Shown in pieces: positions 1 to 7,610 of a stretch of DNA of 18,701 bases. The position numbers and the translations under genes were made by a program. The DNA lies in contig NW_008705597.1 of assembly GCF_000186865.1 (NCBI RefSeq), forward strand, positions 8,028 through 26,728. Direction: 5' to 3'. Within the stretch, counting starts at the first letter, position 1, and every line of letters begins with the position of its first letter. The notes under the pieces were generated by a model. That model had not been told where the DNA came from, made no database searches, and was given only the letters and a program-made list of their open reading frames with translations. The DNA is from Aureococcus anophagefferens. Taxonomy: Eukaryota; Sar; Pelagophyceae; Pelagomonadales; Pelagomonadaceae.

Positions 1-576
1 GTTACTTGCACAACTTGAGAGCCCGAGGGCAATTTGGCAATGTTAACAATGGTCTCAGATCGCTTGAGAAACATGCCAGATCATCAACGTGGGCAGGGAG
101 TCTGACCAAGTCCGGCACAGATTGATGTGCAAATGTTTGCACTGAACACTCTGTTTTCCGTTCGTGAATTTGACTCCTTCGCTGTCGATGCAATTCTTCA
201 CCTCATACAGCCTCGGTTACGTCAACACTCGATTCGCGGCGCTTTTACTGGAGGCGTTAAAAGGGTCCTAATGTACGACCTTGGTCTTGCTTTTTGCCGT
301 TGCGAGTTGCCGATGATACTTTTATTCGCCGCCAACACACCCTGTTGTGAAATGCTACCGCTGCTTGGAGCCTCTGATATGCTCTTCCTGTCTCGTGTCT
401 GCAGGCTTCGTGCTGGTGCAGATCTCCTTGTGTCGGTGTTGTGATGATTAGTTTCTGATGCAGTTCACTCCCAAGACCGGAAAGTGCTGCTGGGCTTCAC
501 TTCGTATGCAGAAGCAGTCTTGGCCACAACCGAGCGACACACAACACCACCTGGAAGCTCAGCTTTGCCGGTTTGA
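1..576 (+). other. In-frame leader of the PKS region, unassigned
   Basis: This stretch lies directly upstream of the crotonase-like domain and in the same reading frame. Codons 127-444 are open, with a Leu- and Cys-rich translation that I could not assign to a family. Stops in this frame are seen at 16, 94, 442, 445 and 574. The piece around 460-570, just before the crotonase, reads like a linker rich in Thr and Pro. It could be the end of another PKS-associated domain, for example an HMG-CoA synthase-like partner, but no active-site motif of that family is visible, so this is only a guess. The window starts inside the locus, so any true start codon lies further left. Confidence 0.3.
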
Positions 577-1218
577 CACGTGCGGTTGCGGGTGGTGCGT
601 CTGACAGTTTCAGTCTTGGCCACCATGGAACTCAACGACCCTTGTTGTTTTAATGCCTAGCGTCGCAGCATGCTGGACGACTTGAGACTAGTCGTGAAAG
701 CGCTCGACTACCTAGTTTGTTGCAAGCAGGTGAGTGCGAATGTATTCCAGGGTGCTGGTTCCCACTTCTGCACTGGAGGACGGCACGAGGAGCACGAGTA
801 CGGTACGCTCGCGATGTTGCAAGGACACAGTGCTATCACAAGAGACATTTGAATGATCATGATGCCAACATATGCCTCAATCCATGGCAAATTGCTGGGA
901 GGTGGCGTCGCGTTTGCTCTTGTGGCAGATTGGCGTGCTTGCAGTAGGAAAACAACGCTCAATTTTGGTAATTTGCCGCGCGGCGTGAATCCTCTTTTCA
1001 TGCTTAGCCGTGCGTTGTGAGTAATGGTAGGACGCTCTACAGCTTTTCTGATGTATTTAGAAGATGGGGTTATCTCGAGTGAGCAGGCGGAAATTTTTGG
1101 ATTGGTAGATTGAGTGACACCGAAGTGCGCTGAGTCAAAGCTTGTTGCAGCAAGGTAGGCGCTGAGCCAGGCAAACAGCATGTCTGGACAAACTAACGTG
1201 GCAATGGAGTGCGTGTGA
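577..1218 (+). pseudogene. Crotonase / enoyl-CoA hydratase-like PKS domain, interrupted by stops
   Basis: The frame reads as a crotonase fold. It starts with VLATMELNDP (613-642), continues with the first oxyanion-hole segment QGAGSHFCTGG, then the hallmark IHGKLLGGGVAFAL helix (about 880-921), a conserved-looking NFGNLPRGVNPLFMLSR segment, and YLEDGVISSEQAEIFGLVD near the end. Such domains dehydrate or decarboxylate intermediates during beta-branching in PKS assembly lines; that role is inferred from family knowledge and from the tandem ACPs that follow. Six in-frame stops interrupt it (TAG 658, TGA 850, TGA 1018, TGA 1111, TAG 1156, TGA 1216), yet no frameshift is needed from end to end. 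It is either a pseudogene or a recoded or edited gene. The open minus-strand frame opposite it is a shadow. Confidence 0.72.
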
Positions 1219-1401
1219 GACGCTGCGCATGGCGCCTCTGAGATCGTTTTGTTTGCGGAGTCAACGGCGAACCAAAGGGCGTCTCCGCTGCGGGACTCCG
1301 CTGCGATCTGAGAGGCATCGCAGCAGGAAGCTTTCAATCCACCAGCCCACCAGCTATCACTTGCTTCGGCCACATCAAATAATGATAGATTTGAGACTCT
1401 A

Positions 1402-1611
1402 CTGCTGCAAGTCAGCATTTGTGTTGCTGCAGTGCTCGGGACTCAGGTAGCTTGCAACACACCGTTGATGGCCGCCGGTGTCGATTCCTTGGGTGCAACA
1501 GAGTTGCAGCGGGCACTGAGCAGAGAGTTTAGCGCCGTACTCTCGGCCACTCTTCTCTTTGATCATCCTTCGATCGCAGGGATAGCTCACTATGTTGGCC
1601 AGGAAATCCAG
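1402..1611 (+). pseudogene. Acyl carrier protein domain ACP1
   Basis: This is a carrier domain in the same frame as the crotonase. It has the phosphopantetheine attachment motif AGVDSLGATELQ (Ser at 1486-1488) and the helix III signature LLFDHPSIAGIA. It would tether the growing chain on a Ser-linked 4'-phosphopantetheine arm. It has no internal stop. A short linker joins it to a second, closely similar carrier. Comparison with ACP2 and ACP3 is informative because the codon before the VxxxxPLM block is CAG (1444-1446) here but a stop codon in the other two. The tandem arrangement is typical of beta-branching modules, where doubled ACPs raise flux. Confidence 0.82.
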
Positions 1612-1650
1612 GCGGCATCGCTGCATATGGGCGAAGCTGCTTGTTTCAAG

Positions 1651-1884
1651 ATGAAGATGTGTCAAGCGCGAACAATGGTGGCTATGTGCGTCGCAAAGGT
1701 ACTCGGGACCTAGGTATCCAGCGAAGTGCCGTTGATGGCCGCCGGTGTCGATTCCCTGGGTGTAATAGAGCTGCAACGGGTATTGAGTGGCGTGTTTAGC
1801 GCTGATCTCTCGGCCGCCCTCGTGTTTGACCACCCTTCCATCGAAAGAATCGCCTAAAGTTTAGCTGCTTCAAGCTCAATCACT
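1651..1884 (+). pseudogene. Acyl carrier protein domain ACP2, tandem copy of ACP1
   Basis: The second carrier copies ACP1 at DNA level over PLMAAGVDSLG and FDHPSI (attachment Ser at 1753-1755). Its upstream helix KVLGT also matches ACP1. Two in-frame stops flank the core. TAG at 1711 sits exactly where ACP1 has CAG, and TAA at 1855 sits where ACP3 has CAG (4291) and ACP1 has CAC. No frameshift separates it from ACP1 or from the downstream ketosynthase. Another TAA follows at 1888 in the linker to KS1. The domain is recent enough as a duplicate that the DNA similarity is visible by eye. Confidence 0.78.
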
Positions 1885-1965
1885 GTCTAAGCGCCGACCA
1901 GGGCTACATTGCATCAGATGCCTAACGCAGGTCTGTTGGAGAACCGCTGCTCACTTGCAAGGCAC

Positions 1966-3195
1966 GAGAACCTGATTCTTGGACGGAGGATCTACCAAGC
2001 AACATGTTCGATTCAACTCGGTGCTGCTATTGCGAATCCGGGCTCGATGCGAGAGCTACTGACATGAATCCTGGCGACGCCTTCTGATGTTCCCTTGCCA
2101 AGATGGGCCATAGCTTCTCGCGACTCACCGGCAAGCTATGGTTCATTTCTTCTGGGCGATCTTTCTCTGGAATGAGAAGTATTTGAGATTTCCCCCAGTC
2201 AAGCACGAAATTAGGACCCGCAATTTGTTGTGGTTCTTCAAGGGGCAGACTCGGTACTAAGACTGCAAAAGGTAACATCGCGCAGTCAAAAAAAAGAACA
2301 AGCTGTTGGGGTGTTTGTGGGAATCCTTGGGTAACCTGTAGAACATGCGGCTGGTGGTGCCTGTGTAGCACAAGCTGCATAGACCTCTTTCGCCAGCGGC
2401 TAAACTTCATTCATACTTGGGCTGACGGGCCCTTGTGTTTCCCTTGATACGGCGTGTTCTTCACAACTCGTTGCTCTTCACCTCGCGTCTTGCTCTTTGA
2501 CGCATCGTGAATGCCCGGATGCCATAGCTTCTGGTGTTGGACTGCTTGGACCTAGTTTCACCCGCGCCTTTGCTGCTTAGGGCATGCTTTCTGAGCGGGG
2601 TCGATGCCACTCGTTTGATGCCAGAGGAGACGGGTACTGTCGTGGAGAGGGGTCTGTTTCCATCTGGTTGACTGTGGATAACAATGTTTTTGGTCCCTGC
2701 GAAGTCGGTGGGACACGGGTCTAAAGCGATGGACCGAGCGCGAGTTTGACTGCTCCTAACGGATCTGCGCAGCGGCGGCTTATTGTCGCTGTTGAACACT
2801 CACTTCGCACACAAAACAATCGTATCTCTACCGCCCTTGAGGCACACGGCACGGGAACTGCGCTTGGGGACCCCGTCGAAGTAAGCGCAGCAATTATCGC
2901 CCTATGCAAGTTAGGAATTGAAGTTTCGTGCACCTCACTCAAAGCAAACATGGGACATCTCGAAGCCGTGGCAGGCGGCGCTGGGGCAGTGGCCCTGTCT
3001 TCATTGTCCCTGTAGTTTCGCAGCATCGCTGCCAACACTCAGGTGCGGAATCTGAATCCGCACCTCATCTCCCTCGTCCAAAATGCTCTGTACCTCGTCC
3101 CGCTTTGTGATTCGACACCACTATCTTCAGCGCCTCTTGGTTGACTCAGCTCTTTCGGTGCCACAGGGACCATCGCGCACGGAGCTTTTGTTTCT
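1966..3195 (+). pseudogene. Ketosynthase KS1 (beta-ketoacyl synthase), catalytic residues kept, many stops
   Basis: This is a full-length KS domain of about 410 codons in the ACP frame. Landmarks in order are: PASYGSF, FEISPSQA and the DPQ block (about 2128-2223); VGVFVGI; LGLTGP; active-site Cys in DTACSS (codon 2455); FDARGDGYCRGEG; SLTAPNGSAQRR; first catalytic His in EAHGTGTALGDP (2845); second His in KANMGH (2956); and the C-terminal SSFGATGTIAHG (about 3148-3183). It would perform decarboxylative Claisen condensation. In-frame stops are at 2065, 2173, 2212, 2332, 2380, 2401, 2578, 2722, 3013 and 3142. No frameshift is needed. It is closest in style to algal type I PKS ketosynthases. All three catalytic residues are intact despite about ten stops, which is unusual for a simple pseudogene. 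Confidence 0.85.
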
Positions 3196-4110
3196 TGGGC
3201 GCGTCCGGAATTACCCCCGAAGCAATAGCAAGATCCTTCTTTGTATCGTGTGCAATGACGAGTTGACTTGCGCGACTCTTGAAATCTCATCGTTAACCTA
3301 GCCAGGGGCTAGTCCAGTATTCATCTTTCGTGTCATCCTTACCGACGCCCGACATGAGCACATTAAACAATGTATGCAGTTGGAAACAAAGCCTTATCAA
3401 ACACACATAACGTCTGTCCTCTGAATTCATCGAGTTCGTTGAGTTCACCGAGTGCCACCACCCTCTAGTCTCGAAGGCCCTTTGCCAATGCCGAAGACGT
3501 ACAATGCTAAATCGTTTGAAGTTGCTGTAGCGCGTCAGCATGCTATCCGTCGTCCGCCATCAATCCCTTTGGTGCTTGTCTGCGAACTCAAATCATGACA
3601 AAGGGAGCATTTGTAGCGAACACATACCTCAGGAATACTGAAAATGGTTTTGAACTAATAAATCACGTCGAAGAGCATGTGTTTGGAGCCCTTCTCAGCA
3701 CTTGGGCTTTGAGAAGTTCATTACTCACACTGGGCGGATTGCGGCCCATTTGGGGAGGCAGTCATGAAAGGTATCGAACTCTAGACGTGTAAGTAAATGC
3801 TTAGGTTTCTGTCCATGCCGGGCGTTGGGGAGACCAATTACCAGGAAAATAGCCATCTTCGACATCATGATTCCAGAGTGTTCGCTCTCGATGTCTTGAG
3901 ATTGCAATTCTGACATACTTTTCGGGTAGCATCGCTGCCATTAGAGTAATATTCTGATGAGCTAGACAACAATCATTCTTGTACGCAATGGGGCTATTTC
4001 CCGGCCCCCTAGGGGTGCGAGCAGAGCAGCATACGAAGTAGGTTTCCAAAACTGCTTACGGTAGTACAACAATAAACACACCGCAAAGACTACTTGGCGA
4101 TAGCAACATG
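3196..4110 (+). other. Linker between KS1 and ACP3, weak dehydratase-like trace
   Basis: About 0.9 kb lies between KS1 and ACP3 and stays in phase with both. The part 3226-3590 is dense in stops and does not look like protein, so it may hold an intron or diverged linker. Codons 3595-3792 are open and include a stretch with paired His-Val steps (NHVEEHVFGALL) that faintly resembles the start of a PKS dehydratase domain, whose catalytic His sits in an HxxxG-like context. The glycine and proline expected there are not clear, so I do not call it a dehydratase. No acyltransferase or ketoreductase motif is visible here. A small real exon cannot be excluded. Confidence 0.3.
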
Positions 4111-4335
4111 ATTGTGTGATCCGTGGTAAGTCGATCCATGGGTACATAAGTTGACTCAAATATACCGCTCATGTCTGCTGGTTTGGACTCGATCGCTGCA
4201 ACGGAGCTAACATCAGATCTTTCCGCCGAGTTTGGAAAGGAGATGTCACCGACGATGTTTTTCGACCACCCGACGATTGCTTCCATCGCCCAGATTTTTT
4301 CAGCGCACGAAGACGGGTCTCAGGTTGCGTAGACT
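4111..4335 (+). pseudogene. Acyl carrier protein domain ACP3
   Basis: This carrier domain reads PLMSAGLDSIAATEL with the attachment Ser at 4186-4188, followed by FFDHPTIASIAQIF. It lies in the same frame as ACP1, ACP2 and both ketosynthases. The codon before the VDSNIPLM block is TAA (4147), where ACP1 has CAG and ACP2 has TAG. In return, ACP3 carries CAG at 4291, where ACP2 has TAA. The domain is followed by a TAG at 4330 and a short stop-rich linker before KS2. It would carry the chain extended by KS1. Confidence 0.78.
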
Positions 4336-4401
4336 CTTGGTGCATGAGAGTGCCAATCAAGACTAAATGTGCCATAAGCGTTTAGCTTTTCTGGATTTTA
4401 A

Positions 4402-5740
4402 CAGCAGATAGCTGTGGTGATTACATCACATAGCTTCTCTCTGGCGGGGTCAACGAGATTAAACTCTGGTCTAAAAGAGTTGACGATGCGTGCTCTCGCA
4501 ACAAACTCGCTTGTTCCTACTGCAAGATGGAAACTTGCATCAGGATTATCATCCGCCGCCTACGGTTCTTTTGTGAGTGTTGCTCAGCAGAATCTTGATA
4601 GAGTCGTCTTTTAGATTTCTATTCCCGAGGCGTAGTCATTGGATCCCCAGCAGAGTATGCTCCTCGACGTAGGATACACAACATTAAATCAAAAGTTTTT
4701 GACAGGATGTGCCCGTCCCGTGCGAGACGCCCTGATGCATGAAAATATTGGAGTCTTTGTTGGCGTGGAGGCGAGCGGGTTTCACAGCCACCAGGTGGGA
4801 AAGACTTCGCTGACTGGCGGCTCGCTGTCCGTAACATCAGGACGACTGTCATACACGCTTGGGCTCGTTGGCCCCTGCAATTCTATTGATACTGCATGCG
4901 CATCTGCTCTGGCAGCTCTACATCTCTGTGCTGGCTCCGTCCGGGACAATTACGCAGACGGCATTGGGATAGGAACCAAGATCCTCAGTTGGGCAGCGAA
5001 TCTTGCAATGTCGGAAGCTATGATGACATCGCCGTTGGGTTGATGCCACACGTTTGACCACTGAGCGGACGGATATTGCCGCGCTGAAGGGTGCGGGGCC
5101 CTCCTAATATCAATCGTCGCGGCAGGCGATACAATTTTCATGGTCCGTGGGTCTGCAGTTTAGCACAACGGTGCTAGCGCAAGCTTGACAGCACCAAATG
5201 GATAGTCCTAGAAATGACTGGTGGAAGGTGTGTAGGACAATGGTGTCTCCGGATAGGCTCATCAAGCGCATGGCACTGGGACAGCCCTTGGAGATCCCAT
5301 TGAAGTCTGTGTCTACAGCTGGTGCACTTAGAAAACTGAATTCTTTCAGGTTGGCGCTGTTTTTGGAGTGCTGTGTAAGTCAGAGTGAGGGACGACGCGA
5401 ACAATACGATGCTCGTCTTTGAAGTCAAACATGGGTCATTCCGAAGCGTCTTCAGCTGCGGTCGGTTTGGTGTTTCTCGTGATCTCCATGCGCGAGGTAG
5501 CGGCCAATGCCGAACTAAGAAGGTTTCGCTAACGATTCCTCCTTTTCAGTCACCTTCTCAAAACGTTGATATTAAACTAGGTTGAATTTTTACTTGTCCT
5601 CGATTCTCGTGGGACCGTCACTTCAGCTGCCTGCTTAGCTGGTCGGGTGAGAGCACAAGGGTCCAGAGAAACACTCGCGCTTGAGCGCTTTTGGGTTCAG
5701 CGGCACCATTGCACACGGGCTTTATACTGCCAGGATCCTC
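4402..5740 (+). pseudogene. Ketosynthase KS2, frame kept to about 5530, many stops
   Basis: A second complete KS follows ACP3. It starts with QQIAVVITS (4402) and continues through AYGSF, ISIPEA, LDPQQSMLLDVGY, IGVFVGVEAS, SGRLSYTLGLVGP, the active-site Cys in DTACAS (4897), ADGYCRAEGCGA, SLTAPNG, the first His in QAHGTGTALGDP (5269) and the second His in KSNMGH (5437). It ends with SAFGFSGTIAHG (about 5684-5719), now in the +1 shifted frame. Stops are at 4612, 4633, 5041, 5062, 5161, 5203, 5209, 5215, 5233, 5254, 5386 and 5530. The usual Glu before the first His is Gln here. A 45-base insert sits inside the domain (5305-5349). One frame change occurs between about 5530 and 5670. Confidence 0.85.
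5305..5349 (+). other. Candidate 45-nt intron inside KS2
   Basis: The insert begins with GT and ends with TTCTTTCAG, a good polypyrimidine plus AG acceptor. Removing it joins GDPIE directly to VGAVFGVL, which restores the KS consensus and aligns with GDPVEVSAAI in KS1, where no insert exists. Its length is a multiple of three and it carries an in-frame TAG (5335). This could be a real mini-intron or a chance insertion. The branch point is not clear. Confidence 0.45.
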
Positions 5741-5839
5741 GCTGAAATAAGAGAATCCCCATTTTGGCACTCGCTGGCATGCTTGTTTCGCCAGGCACCC
5801 ATACGTATTAATATGGACAAATCTCCGGATCAAACTTAG
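5741..5839 (+). other. Post-KS2 linker
   Basis: The KS2 frame continues open as an Arg- and Ser-containing linker from the end of the KS to a TAG at 5837, in frame with ACP4. It has no recognisable domain. Post-KS linkers of this size are normal in modular synthases. Confidence 0.4.
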
Positions 5840-6100
5840 CACGCACAACCGCAGGCTTTAGTGCTTGAAATAATGAAAAAATTATTTGGAGAAGAGGCCT
5901 AGCTTGATGATTCATTCGCACATCTACCCAGGGCTCAACTGGACGACAGTCGCTCTTTTACCTCCATGGGGTTCAAATCGAAACTGATTCCAAGTCTGGT
6001 AGCAGAAATCAATAGGGCTTACCGAGTCCAGATGCCAGTTACGTAGCTTTACGACACACCGAATATTAGTACACTTGCTGCCTACTTGTCATCCATCACT
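5840..6100 (+). pseudogene. Acyl carrier-like domain ACP4 with GFKS attachment motif
   Basis: The frame that begins at the KS2 C-terminus continues through LVLEIMKKLFGEEA, then DDSRSFTSMGFKSKLIPSLV, INRAYRVQMPVT and LYDTPNISTLAAYL, the layout of an ACP. The Ser at 5975-5977 lies in GFKS instead of the usual GxDS, so the Asp before the attachment Ser is Lys. Other carrier proteins in such systems vary here, so function is uncertain. The N-terminal LDDS motif appears twice, at about 5903 and 5936. In-frame stops are TAG 5837, 5900, 6044 and 6110. The TAG at 6044 sits in VT-x-LYD, a place where Gln would fit. Confidence 0.6.
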
Positions 6101-6199
6101 GGCAGTAGCTAGGCGGAATCCCTCCCCAAATTGCGGCGTATCCTAAATGATAGCCTTCCAAATGTTCAAGACGAAATCACAACGAAGTTACAGCAGTGA

Positions 6200-7240
6200 C
6201 TGAGCGTCGATGTCAGCCTGATAAAGGCCGTGAACAACGGAAGGCAGCTAGCGTTGGTCGTCGATGAGCTGCGTTCAGTGTGTGAACTTGAATCTACGAT
6301 CGATGATCCCGCAATGATTTTCGAGGGTTTGGGCGGAGATCCCGCAGATGCATGGAATGCGATATTAGAATGTGTAAAGACAGACGTGCTTGCGAAAGAA
6401 CTTTTCGAGTACTATCAGGAGCTATTGACAGAGGTTGGTGAGACACCCAACCTGTGGACGATACCGAAGATAACTGACAGTCCCAGCGATTGGGACACGG
6501 GCCTGCCAACTGTCTAGAGTCCAGTTATTCTAATGCTTGGTTTCTTGAGGTTATAGCATATATATGATCGAACTAGCTTCAAACTGGGTGATAATCCGGT
6601 CGCTACGACAGGCCACAGCGCGGGTTTTTCAGTTGCCGCAATCGTTGCTACTGGAATTTCGAACATTTCTGAGATGCGGTGCAAATGCAAGTTAGGCTTG
6701 GCCATGTCGCTTAGGAATGCAGTTGCTCTTGTCAGAGCATTTCCTGAAAGTGCCCAAAGGGCACCTCCTTGATGGAATCTATCATTTCCTGCCACTGCCA
6801 TTAGTCAAGTTTGAGCACTAACTGACTAATGTGCCTCTCGCGTATATATTGCGCTGCTGAATTCACCCACGTCAGTCGTTGTGACTGGGAAAGGAGATAA
6901 CTTGGCTGAACTTGCCACCCTGGGCGACGAAGCGGGCTTGCTGCACTTTTTTTTGCCCATGCGACACCCTGTTCATAACGAAGAACTCCTATCTCCCTTT
7001 TTGGAAGAAATCGAAGAAGATATTGAATGTGAGTGATGCTACAATGCGCTCTTCTCGAACTTCACTCCTGTTTGTCAAGTCATTGCTCCCAACACCGGTG
7101 ATGATGTGCGTGGAAGACTGAAAGCAGCAGTAGTTGAAAATGTGTACAGTGCCGTATGCGACTGGCCGATGGCGCTTAAAGCAACTGATGAATCTTGCTC
7201 GGGGGATGTTATCTTCCTAGGTGACTCTGCTATCTGTGCG
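6200..7240 (+). pseudogene. Acyltransferase domain of fungal FAS/SAT type
   Basis: The frame is shared with ACP4. Residues from 6230 to 6514 form a helical N-terminal part ending DWDTGLPTV. This is followed by a block resembling the PLI-LxQLxHY region of FAS beta and SAT acyltransferases, the nucleophile motif TTGHSAGFSAA (Ser 6617-6619), RVYIALLNSPTSVVVTG (about 6836-6886), the histidine block MRHPVHNEELLSP (His 6974-6976), and a C-terminal part with NTGDDVRG and CDWPMALKA. It would load acyl units from CoA onto a carrier. Stops include TGA 6197, TAG 6515, TAG 6554, TGA 6770 and a TGA near 7034. The acyltransferase lies between two carrier domains instead of between KS and ACP, and it is the only one in the window. 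Confidence 0.6.
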
Positions 7241-7399
7241 TGGTTTCATTGGAGATGACGGTTTTTGTAAGTACAAGTGTCCTCGGGTCCAATGGGAGGT
7301 TTTCACATACTTGTCCCAAGTTCCAATTCGGTGGACAGAGTTTTCCTGCGCGAGAAAACTGCCATGTTGGACTGCGGTGGTGAGAATCTTCACATGTAG

Positions 7400-7610
7400 A
7401 AAGATAGTTCAGCTTTAAACCTAATTAGGATCTTGTGCCGAGAAACTGATATACGTCCACCGTCGGATTCATCCAATTTATTCGCACACGGTCTATCCTC
7501 CGTGCGTGCTTTCTAGCTTGTTGCTTGAATGCGCAAGGATTTCAATGCAAATTTTACGCTTGCTGATCTGAAGAATCATCCGACAGTAGCTTCGCTCGCT
7601 GCTTGGAGCG
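7400..7610 (+). pseudogene. Carrier protein domain ACP5 (ACP/PCP-like)
   Basis: In the same frame as the acyltransferase, the translation reads LIRILCRETDI, then NLFAHGLSSVRAF, LVA, MRKDFNANFTLADLKNHPTVASLA. This is the helix II to helix III layout of an ACP or peptidyl carrier protein, with GLSS in place of GLDS. Two stops fall in helix II: TAG at 7514 and TGA at 7526. In carrier families this helix commonly reads with Gln at the first and Arg at the second of these places. The conserved Phe, Leu, His, Pro and Thr positions of helix III are intact. Confidence 0.55.

Noticed and set aside
708..1418. A 236-codon minus-strand open frame
   Set aside because: It lies exactly opposite the crotonase-like domain, which has clear family motifs. 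It shows no motif of its own.
2027..2410. A 127-codon minus-strand open frame
   Set aside because: It is antisense to the N-terminal half of KS1, whose motifs on the plus strand are clear.
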